DNA from: Bradyrhizobium sp. AZCC 1610
GTDB taxonomy: Bacteria; Pseudomonadota; Alphaproteobacteria; Rhizobiales; Xanthobacteraceae
Length of the DNA stretch: 64,000 nt
Assembly (NCBI RefSeq): GCF_036924515.1
Contig: NZ_JAZHRR010000001.1
Span: 124,001-188,000 of the forward strand
Reading direction: 5' to 3'
The notes below the pieces were generated by a model, which worked only from the letters and a program-made list of their open reading frames with translations, ran no database searches and was not told the DNA's origin. Shown here in pieces: positions 52,599 through 62,167 of the stretch (position 1 is its first letter; the number at the start of each line of letters is the position of its first letter). The translations under genes were made by a program, and so were the position numbers.

Positions 52599-55178
52599 GT
52601 GCCGTCGCCCGATCCCTTGCCCTTCACGCCGCTTGAAACGGCTGCGCTGCTGCCCGACCGCTTCCGGCGCTGGTTCGCCGCACGCCGCTGGTCGCCGCGC
52701 GAGCATCAACTTGCGTTGCTGGCAAAAGCCAGCGACGACCGCTCGGCGCTGCTGATCGCGCCGACCGGCGCCGGCAAGACGCTGGCCGGATTCCTGCCGA
52801 CGCTGGTGGAGCTTTCTTCTCCCGCCGCCTCAAAGGGCGGTGGCGAGAAGAGCCTCATCTCCACCGGCCGCACCGTGAGACGGACCGGCGGCCTCCACAC
52901 CCTCTACATCTCGCCGCTGAAGGCACTCGCGGTCGACATCGCGCGCAATCTGGAAGCGCCGATCGCCGAGATGAGCTTGCCGATCAAGGTCGAGACCCGC
53001 ACCGGCGACACGCCGGTGTCGCGGCGGCAGCGGCAGCGGCGCTATCCGCCGGACATCCTGCTCACCACGCCCGAACAACTGGCGTTGTTGCTGTCGTCCG
53101 ACGACGCGCCGTTCCTGTTCTCCTCACTCAAGCGCATTGTGCTCGACGAATTGCATGCACTCGTCACCTCCAAGCGCGGCGATCTGCTGTCGCTTGGCCT
53201 CGCGCGGCTGTGGCGGCTGGCGCCGGAGATGCGCGCGATCGGGCTGTCGGCAACCGTGGCCGAGCCGGAATCGCTGGCGCGGTTTCTGGTGCCGCAGCGC
53301 GACGGCCGGGAGGTCTCCGCCGACATCGTCGTGGCCGGCGGCGCCGCAGCGCCTGTTGTCGAGATGCTCGACACCAAAGAGCGGCTGCCATGGGCTGGTC
53401 ATACCGCGCGCCATGCGCTCGGCGAAATGTACGAGCTGATCAAGCGCAACAAGACGACGCTGATCTTCGTCAATACCCGCAGCCAGGCCGAAATGCTGTT
53501 CCAGGACTTTTGGCGCATGAACGACGACGGCCTCGCCATCGCCCTGCATCACGGCTCGCTCGACGTCGCCCAGCGCCGCAAGGTCGAGGACGCGATGGCG
53601 GCCGGAAAGCTGCGCGGCGTGGTCTGCACGTCCTCGCTCGACCTTGGCATCGATTGGGGCGACATCGATCTCGTCGTCAATGTCGGCGCGCCCAAGGGCG
53701 CCTCGCGCCTGATGCAAAGAATCGGTCGCGCCAACCACCGGCTCGATGAACCCTCGCGCGCCGTCCTGATCCCGGCCAACCGTTTCGAAGTGCTGGAGTG
53801 CCGCGTCGCCATCGATGCGATCGCCGAAAATGCACAGGATACGCCGCCCTTGCGCACCGGCGCGCTCGACGTGCTGGCGCAGCACGTGCTCGGCTGCGCC
53901 TGCGGCGAGCCGTTTCTGTCGGATGAACTCTACGCGGAAGTTCTGACGTCGGCGCCTTACGCATCGCTAACGCGGACCGATTTCGACGATGTGGTCGATT
54001 TCGTCGCCACCGGCGGCTATGCGCTGAAGACCTACGAGCGCTTCGCGCGCATCAAGCAGGATAAGCAGGGACGCTGGCGCGTCGCCAACCCAAAAGTGCG
54101 GCAGAGCTACCGCCTCAACGTCGGCACCATCGTCGAAGAGGCCATGTTGAAGGTAAAGCTGGTGCGCGGACGCGGCAGCGGGGCCGGCTCCACCGGCATG
54201 ATCGGCCGCGGCGGCAGGATGCTGGGCGAGATCGAGGAGTATTTCATCGAGGGGCTGGTCACTGGCGACACCTTCGTGTTCGGCGGCGAGATCGTGCGCT
54301 ACGAGGCGCTGGTCGAGGATCAGGTCTATGTCTCTCGCTCCAACGACAGGGATGCCAAGGTGCCGTCGTACATGGGCGGCAAGTTTCCGCTGTCCACCTA
54401 TCTGGCCGAACGCGTGCGGAAATTGCTGGACGACCGGCGGCAATGGAATGCGCTGCCGGAGCAGGTGCGCGACTGGCTGTCGCTGCAGCGGGATTTTTCA
54501 CTTGTGCCGGCGGTGCGGGAACTGCTGGTCGAAACCTTTCCCCGCGGCAACAAGCATTACATGGTGTGCTATCCGTTCGAGGGCCGGCTTGCACACCAGA
54601 CACTCGGCATGCTGCTGACGCGGCGGATGGAGCGCGCACGGGTGCGGCCGCTCGGCTTCGTCGCCAATGAATATGCGCTGGCGGTGTGGGGCCTCGGCGA
54701 CATGTCGTTCATGATCCGCCACGGCAAGCTCGATCTCGCCGCCCTGTTCGCCGCCGACATGCTCGGCGACGACCTCGAGGCGTGGCTGGCGGAATCCGCG
54801 CTGATGAAGCGGACCTTCCGCAATTGCGCGCTGATCTCCGGCCTGATTCCGCGCCGCTTCACCGGCGAGGAGAAGAGCCGCCGACAGGTGCTGTTCTCGA
54901 CCGACCTCGTCTATGACGTGTTGCGCAAGCATCAGGCCGACCACGTGCTGCTGCGCGCGGCGCGCGCGGACGCCGCCGCCGGCCTGCTCGATCTCAAGCG
55001 TCTGGGTGATATGCTCTCGCGCATTCGGGGGCGAATCACCCATCGGGAACTCGAACATGTTTCGCCGCTCGCCGTGCCCGTGATGCTGGAAATCGGCCGC
55101 GAGTCAGTCTATGGCGAAGCAGGAGATGAGTTGCTGGCGGAAGCCGCCGATGAACTCATCAAAGAGGCGATGGGATAG
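52599..55178 (+). CDS. Lhr-type ligase-associated DEXH helicase
   Basis: 859 aa. Walker A APTGAGKT (54-61), DELH box (183-186), SAT-type GLSATVAEPE, helicase C part with LIFVNTRSQAE, VCTSSLDLGIDWGDIDLVVNVGAPKGASRLMQRIGRANHR, and a long C-terminal winged-helix/beta-barrel region of Lhr proteins. Part of the ligase-exonuclease-helicase-PdeM damage-repair set. GTG start at 52599; PdeM follows after a repeat. Confidence 0.92.
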   Translation: MPSPDPLPFTPLETAALLPDRFRRWFAARRWSPREHQLALLAKASDDRSALLIAPTGAGKTLAGFLPTLVELSSPAASKGGGEKSLISTGRTVRRTGGLHTLYISPLKALAVDIARNLEAPIAEMSLPIKVETRTGDTPVSRRQRQRRYPPDILLTTPEQLALLLSSDDAPFLFSSLKRIVLDELHALVTSKRGDLLSLGLARLWRLAPEMRAIGLSATVAEPESLARFLVPQRDGREVSADIVVAGGAAAPVVEMLDTKERLPWAGHTARHALGEMYELIKRNKTTLIFVNTRSQAEMLFQDFWRMNDDGLAIALHHGSLDVAQRRKVEDAMAAGKLRGVVCTSSLDLGIDWGDIDLVVNVGAPKGASRLMQRIGRANHRLDEPSRAVLIPANRFEVLECRVAIDAIAENAQDTPPLRTGALDVLAQHVLGCACGEPFLSDELYAEVLTSAPYASLTRTDFDDVVDFVATGGYALKTYERFARIKQDKQGRWRVANPKVRQSYRLNVGTIVEEAMLKVKLVRGRGSGAGSTGMIGRGGRMLGEIEEYFIEGLVTGDTFVFGGEIVRYEALVEDQVYVSRSNDRDAKVPSYMGGKFPLSTYLAERVRKLLDDRRQWNALPEQVRDWLSLQRDFSLVPAVRELLVETFPRGNKHYMVCYPFEGRLAHQTLGMLLTRRMERARVRPLGFVANEYALAVWGLGDMSFMIRHGKLDLAALFAADMLGDDLEAWLAESALMKRTFRNCALISGLIPRRFTGEEKSRRQVLFSTDLVYDVLRKHQADHVLLRAARADAAAGLLDLKRLGDMLSRIRGRITHRELEHVSPLAVPVMLEIGRESVYGEAGDELLAEAADELIKEAMG

Positions 55179-55228
55179 GCTGTCGCAGAGAAGAGAAATG
55201 AATCGACGGCGCGCGAATCTCTCAACAT

Positions 55229-55314
55229 CGTCATGCCCGGGCTTGACCCGGGCATCCACGTCTTTCTTTGTGAGGCCAAGGCGTGGATGGCCGGGACGAG
55301 CCCGGCCATGACGG
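55229..55314. repeat. Intergenic palindromic repeat, family J copy 3
   Basis: CGTCATGCCCGGGCTTGACC and GGGACGAGCCCGGCCATGACG arms with GGGCATCCACG and GTGGATGGCC inside. It overlaps the start of the PdeM gene: the likely ATG at 55308 is inside the right arm. Confidence 0.9.
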
Positions 55315-56006
55315 AGAATGTGGTTCTCTCCGTCGCTACGCCGAGCGCTCTGGAAGTTGCGGATGTGACGTTTCTCGCCGACCTCTCCGGCGCGCTGTTC
55401 TGGCAGGAGCAGCGGCTGCTCGTCGTCTCCGACCTGCATCTGGAAAAGGGCTCCAGTTTTGCGACGCGCGGCGTGCTGCTGCCGCCATACGATACCGTCG
55501 CGACACTGAGCCGTCTCACCGCCGTGATCGCGCGGCATGACCCGCGCATGGTGATTGCGCTCGGCGACAGTTTTCATGATCGCACTGCACATGAACGGCT
55601 GTCGGCGTCCGACCGCGAGGCGCTCTCGGCGATGCAGGCGCGGCGCGACTGGATCTGGATTTCGGGTAATCACGATCCGGCGCTGCCGTCCGATCTCGGC
55701 GGCGTGGTAGCGAGCGAAGTCGCGATCGGCCCGATTGCATTTCGCCATGAGCCGACCGGGGCGGCGGGCGAAATCGCCGGCCATCTGCATCCCAAGGCCC
55801 GCGTCGCCACCAGGGGACGATCGATGGAGCGGCGATGTTTCGCCTCCGACGGCGAACGCGCCGTGATGCCGGCGTTCGGCGCTTACACTGGCGGCTTGAG
55901 CATCCGCGATGTGGCGTTTTCAAAAATCTTCGGCGCGCCGGGCTTCATAGCGCATGTGCTCGGTGACAACCGCGTGCACACCATCGCCGCCTCGCGGTGC
56001 TATTGA
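55308..56006 (+). CDS. pdeM: Ligase-associated endonuclease PdeM
   Basis: 232 aa metallophosphoesterase. Metal ligands: D42-x-H44 (VVSDLHLEKGSSF), D in ALGDSFHD, NH in ISGNHDP and the C-terminal AGHLHPKA. Fourth member of the repair set, after the helicase. The start is uncertain because the family J repeat covers it; upstream ATGs at 55233 and 55287 would add repeat-encoded residues (GLDPGIH-type). No ribosome site precedes 55308, so translation may be coupled or the start may be 55287. Confidence 0.88.
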   Translation: MTENVVLSVATPSALEVADVTFLADLSGALFWQEQRLLVVSDLHLEKGSSFATRGVLLPPYDTVATLSRLTAVIARHDPRMVIALGDSFHDRTAHERLSASDREALSAMQARRDWIWISGNHDPALPSDLGGVVASEVAIGPIAFRHEPTGAAGEIAGHLHPKARVATRGRSMERRCFASDGERAVMPAFGAYTGGLSIRDVAFSKIFGAPGFIAHVLGDNRVHTIAASRCY

Positions 56007-56007
56007 A

Positions 56008-56421
56008 ATGCCTATGCTGCCATCACTCCATGACGATTTCCTCGTCGCCTACGAAGTGAACTGCGAAGCTCGCCAAATCAAGCTTTACGCGAAGCCTGAT
56101 ACACGAGCCCCGAGAAACGAAAAGTGGACGACCTGCACTATCGTTTTCAACGGTGTTGAAGGATACCAATTCGAGCACGATGCGTTCGGCAACATCATCT
56201 ATTCATTGGACGCAGTTCCCGTCGAGCAACTGCTCACCGAATTTGGCTCACAAATAGCGGAGTCTTATCGTATGGGGGGTGCCCCAGGTCCCTGGGCAGC
56301 GGATCTAGCCTCCGCAGGGCAGATGCTAGTTGCAATGGGCGTGCGGGGCTTCATTCTAAGTTCGTCGTATGGTCTCTCTGGTTGGGTGCTTGCCAAGGAA
56401 GCATTGGTTGAGCAGACGTAG
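56008..56421 (+). CDS. Hypothetical protein, atypical composition
   Basis: 137 aa soluble protein, begins MPMLPSLHDDFLVAYEVN, ends GWVLAKEALVEQT. Beta-rich first half (IKLYAKPDT, WTTCTIVFNGVEGYQFEHDAFGNIIY) and helical second half. No family recognised. GC content is clearly lower and codon choice less biased than in flanking genes, suggesting transfer. It starts 2 bases after pdeM stop. Could be an immunity-type or DUF protein; undecided. Confidence 0.6.
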   Translation: MPMLPSLHDDFLVAYEVNCEARQIKLYAKPDTRAPRNEKWTTCTIVFNGVEGYQFEHDAFGNIIYSLDAVPVEQLLTEFGSQIAESYRMGGAPGPWAADLASAGQMLVAMGVRGFILSSSYGLSGWVLAKEALVEQT

Positions 56422-56432
56422 TCCGCCGATCC

Positions 56433-57296
56433 TTACGCCGCCTTCGCCTCGACGCTGTCGCAGAACTCCGCAAGACGATCGGCGAGCCGCAACGTCGCCG
56501 GACTTGCATCGGGCGAGGCCATCAGCGCCACTTCGGTCTTGTCGATCGGGGCAAAGCCCTCCTTCGCCGTGAGCACGCGATGGCCGGGCTGGATCGCGAT
56601 GTCGGAGAGAATGCTCAGGCCCAGTCCCGCGGCGACCGCGGCCTGGATGCCGGCGAGGCCTGAACTCGTATAGGCCATGTGCCAGGAACGGCCTTCGCTT
56701 TCGAGCGCATGGATCGCGCGCGCCCGATAAAGGCAGCCGGCGGGAAAACCGATCAGCGGCACCGAGCCGGAGCTGATGTCGAGCGGATGGATCTTGCTGG
56801 TGACCCAGTGCACTTTCTCGGGCCATACCGCGATCGCGCCCTTCTCGCCGGCGTCGCGCTTGAGCAGCGCCAGATCGAGATCGCCGCGCTCGATGTCACG
56901 CCGCAGATTCGTGCTCTGGTCGGCGCGGACGTCGAGCCGCAGCCCCGGCCGTGAGCGCGAAAACGTCGCCAGCAGCTTGGCGAGGCGGTAGGCGGCGAAA
57001 TCCTCGGGGATGCCGAGCCGCACCGCGCCCTCGCTCTCGGGGCGCCCCACCACGTCGCGCGCTTCTTCGGCAAGCGCCAGCAGGCGCCGCGCATAGGACA
57101 ACAGCCGCTCGCCGGCTTCGGTCGGCGTCACATCCTTGCCGTTGCGGTTTAACAGCGGTTGGCCGACATCGTCTTCCAGCCGCTTGATCTGCTGGCTGAC
57201 GGTCGATTGGGTGCGGTGGACGCGTTCGCCGGCGCGGGTGAAGCCGCCGGAATCGACGACGGAGACGAAACTGCGCAGGAGCTCCAGATCGAGCAT
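56433..57296 (-). CDS. LysR-family regulator
   Basis: 287 aa. HTH LDLELLRSFVSVVDSGGFTRAGERVHRTQSTVSQQIKRLEDDVGQPLLNR at 2-52; substrate-binding domain about 88-285. Divergent from the EamA transporter gene (57394) across 97 bases, the usual LysR layout, so it likely controls the EamA-MBL pair. The start at 57296 gives the standard N-terminus; an upstream ATG adds ten atypical residues. Confidence 0.9.
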   Translation of the reverse strand: MLDLELLRSFVSVVDSGGFTRAGERVHRTQSTVSQQIKRLEDDVGQPLLNRNGKDVTPTEAGERLLSYARRLLALAEEARDVVGRPESEGAVRLGIPEDFAAYRLAKLLATFSRSRPGLRLDVRADQSTNLRRDIERGDLDLALLKRDAGEKGAIAVWPEKVHWVTSKIHPLDISSGSVPLIGFPAGCLYRARAIHALESEGRSWHMAYTSSGLAGIQAAVAAGLGLSILSDIAIQPGHRVLTAKEGFAPIDKTEVALMASPDASPATLRLADRLAEFCDSVEAKAA

Positions 57297-57393
57297 GTCA
57301 ATGCTCCATTTATGAATCCACTGCATATCAGTTTATCATTTAATTTCCAAATATCAAGGCGCGAGCCTAGATCATGGGCAAAGGAGACTTCCC

Positions 57394-58317
57394 ATGTCGC
57401 TCGCCCCCTCGGTCGCGGTTCCCCGCGCCGGCTTCAATCCGCTTCCGCTCTATATCGGCCTGTTCTGCCTGCTCTGGAGCTTCGCCTTCGTCGCCGGCAA
57501 GATCGGCGTCACCGATTGCCCGCCGCTGATCCTGCTCGCGGCGCGATTTTCGCTGGCGGGCGTCCTGATCCTCGGCATAACCGCGCTGCGTGGCGAAGCC
57601 TGGTCTTCGCTCACCTGGCGCGATGCCGCCATTTTCGCGATCCTCGGCGTCGCCAACAACGCGCTCTATCTCGGCCTCGGCTATACCGGACTGCAGACCG
57701 TATCCGCCGGCCTCGGCGGCCTGATCGTCAGCGCCAATCCGGTGTTCACCGCCGTGCTCGCGGCGGCCTTTCTGGATGAGGCGCTGACCTGGCGCAAGGT
57801 GATGGGGCTCGTGCTCGGCATCGCCGGCGTCGGCTTCATCGTCTGGCACCGCATGTCGGTTGGTACCGATGACTGGCACGGAATCCTGTTCACGCTGGCA
57901 TCGCTGGCATCGATCGTCGCCGGCACCATCCTGTTCAAGGTGCTGGCGCCGAAGGGCAGCCTCTGGGTCGGCAATGGCGTGCAGAATCTCGCCGCGGGAA
58001 TCGTGCTGCTGCCGTTCGCGTTCACCTTCTCCAGCGTCGGCGACATCGTGCCGAGCGCGCGGCTCCTGGGCGCGTTCGCCTTCCTCGTGCTCGGCGGCTC
58101 GATCCTCGCCTATCTGCTCTGGTTTCACCTGTTGAAGGTCTGTGGCGCGACGGCCGCGAGCGCCTATCACTTCCTGATGCCGCCGCTCGGCATGCTGTTT
58201 GCGTTCCTCGTGCTCGGCGAACATGTCGAGTTTCGCGATCTGCTCGGCATCGTCCCCGTCGCCCTCGGCATTTACCTGGTGACCCGCCCCGCGGCGGCCC
58301 CTGATCAATCTTCCTAA
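57394..58317 (+). CDS. EamA/DMT-family transporter
   Basis: 307 aa, ten membrane segments in two EamA repeats (about 16-145 and 160-300). Second half contains GSILAYLLWFHLLKVCGATAASAYHFLMPPLGMLFAFLVLGE, typical of RhaT/YdcZ-like exporters. Substrate unknown. MBL gene follows after 12 bases. Confidence 0.9.
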   Translation: MSLAPSVAVPRAGFNPLPLYIGLFCLLWSFAFVAGKIGVTDCPPLILLAARFSLAGVLILGITALRGEAWSSLTWRDAAIFAILGVANNALYLGLGYTGLQTVSAGLGGLIVSANPVFTAVLAAAFLDEALTWRKVMGLVLGIAGVGFIVWHRMSVGTDDWHGILFTLASLASIVAGTILFKVLAPKGSLWVGNGVQNLAAGIVLLPFAFTFSSVGDIVPSARLLGAFAFLVLGGSILAYLLWFHLLKVCGATAASAYHFLMPPLGMLFAFLVLGEHVEFRDLLGIVPVALGIYLVTRPAAAPDQSS

Positions 58318-58329
58318 AGGAGCAAAGTC

Positions 58330-59112
58330 ATGACAGTTACCATCACCCTGATCGGTGGTCCCACCGCGCTGATTGAAGTCGACGGCTTCCGGTTGCTCAC
58401 CGATCCGACCTTCGATGAGCCCGGCGCCTATCAACTGCCGCATGTGAAGCTGGAAAAGCTGGTTGGCCCGGCTCTGAGCGCGCTGGCGATCGGCGAGGTC
58501 GATGCCGTGCTGCTCAGCCACGACCAGCATTCGGACAATCTCGATCATTCGGGGCGCGATTTTCTCAAATCCGCCAAGCGTGTGCTCACGACGGAAGTCG
58601 GCGCGAAGCGGCTCGGCGGCCATGCCGAAGGCTTTGCGCCATGGCAGGCCACCGAACTGACTGGCCACAACGGGCATTCGCTCAAGATTACCGCAACGCC
58701 CGCGCGTCACGGCCCGGCCGGCATCGAACCACTGGCGGGCGACGTCATCGGCTTCGTCGTCGCCTCGAACAGGCCGGGCAGCCGCCCGATCTATATCAGC
58801 GGCGATACCGTCTGGTACGACGGCGTTGCCGAAGTGGCAAAACGCTTCAAGGCAGGCGTCGTGCTGCCGTTTGCGGGCGCGGCGCAAACCCGCGGGCCCT
58901 TCCACATCACCATGGACACCAACGATACCATCGAGACCGCGCGCGCGTTTCCAGATGCGGTCATCGTCCCCGTGCATACCGAGGGGTGGAAACACTTTCG
59001 CCAGGGCGCGGACGATCTGCGCGCCACCTTCGATACGCTGGGTTTTGGCTCGCGCTTGCGGATCCTGGAGCCGGGGGTTGCGACGATCATCGAGCCGCTG
59101 CACGCTGCGTGA
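58330..59112 (+). CDS. MBL-fold hydrolase, UlaG-like
   Basis: 260 aa. LIGGPTALIEVDGFRLLTDPTFDEPG start, metal motif LLSHDQHSDNLDHSGRDF (H-x-D-x2-H variant), ATPARHGPAG, SGDTVWYDGV and VPVHTEGWKHF. UlaG/lactonase-like. In an operon with the EamA transporter, probably handling the exported compound; unproven. The 125 bases to the next gene show no structure. Confidence 0.83.
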   Translation: MTVTITLIGGPTALIEVDGFRLLTDPTFDEPGAYQLPHVKLEKLVGPALSALAIGEVDAVLLSHDQHSDNLDHSGRDFLKSAKRVLTTEVGAKRLGGHAEGFAPWQATELTGHNGHSLKITATPARHGPAGIEPLAGDVIGFVVASNRPGSRPIYISGDTVWYDGVAEVAKRFKAGVVLPFAGAAQTRGPFHITMDTNDTIETARAFPDAVIVPVHTEGWKHFRQGADDLRATFDTLGFGSRLRILEPGVATIIEPLHAA

Positions 59113-59237
59113 CGACATTGGAGGCTGCTTGTCTGCTCCGGCGCGCTCGCGGCTCGGAACCTGCTCCCGTCAGGTTCGTTGTTGCTGCGGCTGGACCCGG
59201 CATGGCAGAGCACAACGGGAAACCTACGCACTAACGC

Positions 59238-60020
59238 TCAATCCTTCCGGAACACGATCGACGCCATCCATCCCGTCATCAGCGCCATGGCGGCGGTGAT
59301 CAGCCCGTAGATGAAGCCGTGCTGCTGCGCCGTGGTGGCGACGAATTGCTCGAAGCCGACCTTGACGATTTCGAACGCGGTGTCGGTCTTGGTCACCAGC
59401 GCGCCGTCGGCGAACAGCTTGATCTCGACGTTATAGAGACCGATCGGCACCTCGGCCGGCAGGGGGATGCCGGTGCGAAACAGCGTCGGCGTCAGGAACG
59501 TCACCGCCGAGGTCTCCTCGCGATAGAGGCCGTGCTGCCGGCGCAGCCGCACGAAGGCGCTGCGGAATGCGTCGTCGGGCACCACGTCGGCGTAATCGCC
59601 GCTGACGCGCTGGGTCAGCAATACGTTGTTCAGTCCGAGCTGCTGCCGCCGCTGCACCTCAGGCGAGGCGATGGCGTCGAATGGCCGGTTGGAGAACAGC
59701 GCCAGGTAGGTCGGCACTTCCAGGAACTGCCGGGAGTCGGTGTTGATCCAGATCCCGAACCGGCGTTCCTTGCGGCGGGTGACCATGTCGGCGCGCGGGC
59801 CGGCAATCGTCACCACCAGATCGTAACTGCGATTGGCCGGCGTGGTGGCGTCCTTCTCCACCGAGCCGAACAGCACGAGTTCCTCGCCGGAGTAATTCGG
59901 CGTCACGGTGACGCGGTGGTTCGACACCGACACGATCAGCCGTTCGGCCTGCGCGGACGAAGCCGCGAGTACGGCGCCGAGCGCAAGCCATCCGAGCATG
60001 AGGATGAGGCGCGCGGTCAT
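59238..60020 (-). CDS. TIGR02186-family membrane protein
   Basis: 260 aa: signal-like N-terminus (1-25, SSAQA), a periplasmic beta-rich region (SNHRVTVTPNYSGEELVLFGSV, GIWINTDSRQFLEVPTYLALFSNRPF) and a C-terminal membrane segment (about 235-256). Matches the alphaproteobacterial TIGR02186 family, usually beside a TauE/SafE exporter as here (4-base overlap). Function unknown; probably assists that exporter. Confidence 0.83.
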   Translation of the reverse strand: MTARLILMLGWLALGAVLAASSAQAERLIVSVSNHRVTVTPNYSGEELVLFGSVEKDATTPANRSYDLVVTIAGPRADMVTRRKERRFGIWINTDSRQFLEVPTYLALFSNRPFDAIASPEVQRRQQLGLNNVLLTQRVSGDYADVVPDDAFRSAFVRLRRQHGLYREETSAVTFLTPTLFRTGIPLPAEVPIGLYNVEIKLFADGALVTKTDTAFEIVKVGFEQFVATTAQQHGFIYGLITAAMALMTGWMASIVFRKD

Positions 60021-60943
60021 CCCGTCACCCCGGTTTCGCGGATGGTGAAGAGATCCTCGGGCCGGATCACCAACTCGACGGCAAACCGGACGCCGACGGC
60101 GAGCACCAACAGCCCGAGCAGCAGCCGCAGATGTTCGCCGCGGATTTTCTGCCCCGCGCGCGCGCCGAACTGCGCCCCGGTGACGCCGCCGACCATCAGG
60201 ATCAGCGCCAGCACGGCATCGACCAGATGATTGGTGATGGCGTGCAGCATGGTGGCGAACACCATCGTGACCAGCGTGAGCACCATCGAGGTGCCGATCA
60301 CGGTCGAGGTCGGCACCCGCAGCACGTAGATCAACAGCGGCACCAGGATGAAGCCGCCGCCGATGCCCATCACGGCGCCGATGAAGCCGATGACCAGGCC
60401 GATCACCACGACGGGAATCACGGACAGATAGATTTTCGAGCGCTTGAAGCGCATCTTCAGCGGCAAGCCATGGATCCAGACATGGCTGCCCGGGCGGCGC
60501 GTGGTGACTGGGCCGCCGCGGCGGGCCCGCAACAGCGCCCGCAGACCCTCCCAAAACATCAGGGCGCCGACGGTGGTCAGCAGGATGACGTAGGACATCG
60601 CGATCATGAGATCGAGCTGACCCAGCGCGCGCAGCAGCGTGAACGTCCAGACCCCGAGCGCGGTGCCCAGACTGCCGCCGGTCAATAGCACCGCCGCCAG
60701 CAGCGGATCGATGGCGCGCCGTCGCCAATAGGAGAGCGCGCCGGAAAACGAGGAGGCGGCGATATGGCTGGCGACGGAGGCGACCGCGACCGCCGGTGCA
60801 ATGCCGACGAAGATCAACAGCGGCGTCATCAGGAAGCCGCCGCCGATCCCGAACATGCCGGACACGAACCCAACCGCCGCGCCCATCGCCAGGATGAGGA
60901 AAACATTGACCGGGATGTCGGCGATCGGGAGGTAGAGCTGCAC
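60017..60943 (-). CDS. Sulfite-exporter TauE/SafE family protein
   Basis: 308 aa, eight predicted membrane segments with the duplicated family glycine motifs GFVSGMFGIGGGFLMTPLL (about 28-46) and GFIGAVMGIGGGFILVPLL (about 165-183). Putative exporter of sulfite or organosulfonates. Translationally coupled to the TIGR02186 gene downstream. Confidence 0.9.
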   Translation of the reverse strand: MQLYLPIADIPVNVFLILAMGAAVGFVSGMFGIGGGFLMTPLLIFVGIAPAVAVASVASHIAASSFSGALSYWRRRAIDPLLAAVLLTGGSLGTALGVWTFTLLRALGQLDLMIAMSYVILLTTVGALMFWEGLRALLRARRGGPVTTRRPGSHVWIHGLPLKMRFKRSKIYLSVIPVVVIGLVIGFIGAVMGIGGGFILVPLLIYVLRVPTSTVIGTSMVLTLVTMVFATMLHAITNHLVDAVLALILMVGGVTGAQFGARAGQKIRGEHLRLLLGLLVLAVGVRFAVELVIRPEDLFTIRETGVTG

Positions 60944-61236
60944 GCGCGTCTGCTCTTAGCTTTGCCGCAAGGGACGGTCGGGGAGCCGCTCTTGGCACGG
61001 TTTCTGTTGTATTTGCCGGCAGTGGAATCCGGTTCGCGCATGCACCTTTGCGTGCGCAGGGCCGGTTCCCGCGCCTTTGCATAACTGAATTCGGGGGGAT
61101 GAGGGACTAAAAATGCCCGGGAAGGCAAATTTTTGCCGTACATGCCCCGCGCGTTTGTCAGGACATTTGAAACGCTGTCACAAAATCCGCAGGGCACGCG
61201 CGCAGGTCTGTTCATCGGACCCGGCGATTGGCCGGC

Positions 61237-62055
61237 TCAGGGCTTCCCGAGCGGTTCGGTGACGAGGTTCATCGCCAGCGCCTGTTTGGGGCTGAGCCAG
61301 CGAATGTCCCGGGTCTCGGACATCGCTTCCACGATGGAGGACGAGACCCCCATTTTGGTCATGTAGCCCAGCACCGCGCCGGAAATCCGCTGCGCCTCGG
61401 CGACGGGGTCTTCCACGGGCTTACTTGTGACAAACCGATGAACGCCCAATGCCGAGCCCAATACGCCGAAGCGGGTCTTGCCGCCGGCATAGACCAGCAC
61501 GCAGGCGCTGGCGCAATAGCCCGGCCTGATGCGGCCCGAGGCGTCGGCGCTGCCGACCGCGGTCGCGAGCGCGCGCTGCCGGATGATCTCGCCCATGATC
61601 GTGGCCTGGTTCAGATCGCCGCCGGGCGAGGCCAGCAGGACGATGTCGCCGGCCGCGAGATTGGCCTGGTCCAGCCTGCCACGAAACCAGTTTGCGGCGG
61701 CAGGGCCGATCGTCCCGCTGACGAACAGCGCCCGCCGGCCCTGGCTCGAACCATCGAGATGGAGCGTGTCGATCACCTGGGATGTCAGGCTGGGCGAGAC
61801 GTACTGGTCCTTCCAGTAGTGCCAGGCCTCCGGCTGCGACAGGTCCCGGTAGGCGCGAATGCAGACCCCGGCAACCAGCAGGATGAAGATGGCGACCGAC
61901 CAGAAATGCCGTTTGCGCCGAGGCGGCTGGACCGGTGGTTGTTGGACCGGCGGCGGCGGGACTTGGCCTGCCGGTATGCGCGGCGGCGCGACCGCAGGGC
62001 CTGTCGGCGGCCTCCGGAAGTTATTCTCCCCACCCTGGCTGTTCTGGTCTGACAA
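61237..62055 (-). CDS. Membrane-anchored ClpP-like protein (COG3904 type)
   Basis: 272 aa from a TTG start preceded by AGAGGA. A Pro-rich cytoplasmic tail (10-48), one membrane helix (about 52-68), then a ClpP-crotonase-like periplasmic domain: LLASPGGDLNQATIMGEIIR, PGYCASACVLVYAGGKTRFGVLGSALGVHRF, with catalytic-type Ser in CASAC and a later Asp/His. Same motif as the protein at 36222. The extra 20 codons of an upstream GTG start have no ribosome site. Confidence 0.75.
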   Translation of the reverse strand: MSDQNSQGGENNFRRPPTGPAVAPPRIPAGQVPPPPVQQPPVQPPRRKRHFWSVAIFILLVAGVCIRAYRDLSQPEAWHYWKDQYVSPSLTSQVIDTLHLDGSSQGRRALFVSGTIGPAAANWFRGRLDQANLAAGDIVLLASPGGDLNQATIMGEIIRQRALATAVGSADASGRIRPGYCASACVLVYAGGKTRFGVLGSALGVHRFVTSKPVEDPVAEAQRISGAVLGYMTKMGVSSSIVEAMSETRDIRWLSPKQALAMNLVTEPLGKP

Positions 62056-62167
62056 ACAATCCTCTTCGCAAGCCCAGCCGATCGCGATTCGGCTGATCCG
62101 ATCCGCTACACCCAATTATGGTCGGAGAGATGACCATGCCAGCGGCATGGCCGCGACTTACGGAATC

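Noticed and set aside
57367..59118. 583-codon minus-strand frame opposite EamA and MBL genes
   Set aside because: Low-complexity shadow; both plus-strand genes show complete families.
60021..61082. Upstream extension of the TIGR02186 frame
   Set aside because: It lies over TauE in another frame; TauE has intact paired glycine motifs and the TIGR02186 start at 60020 overlaps the TauE stop in the usual coupled way.
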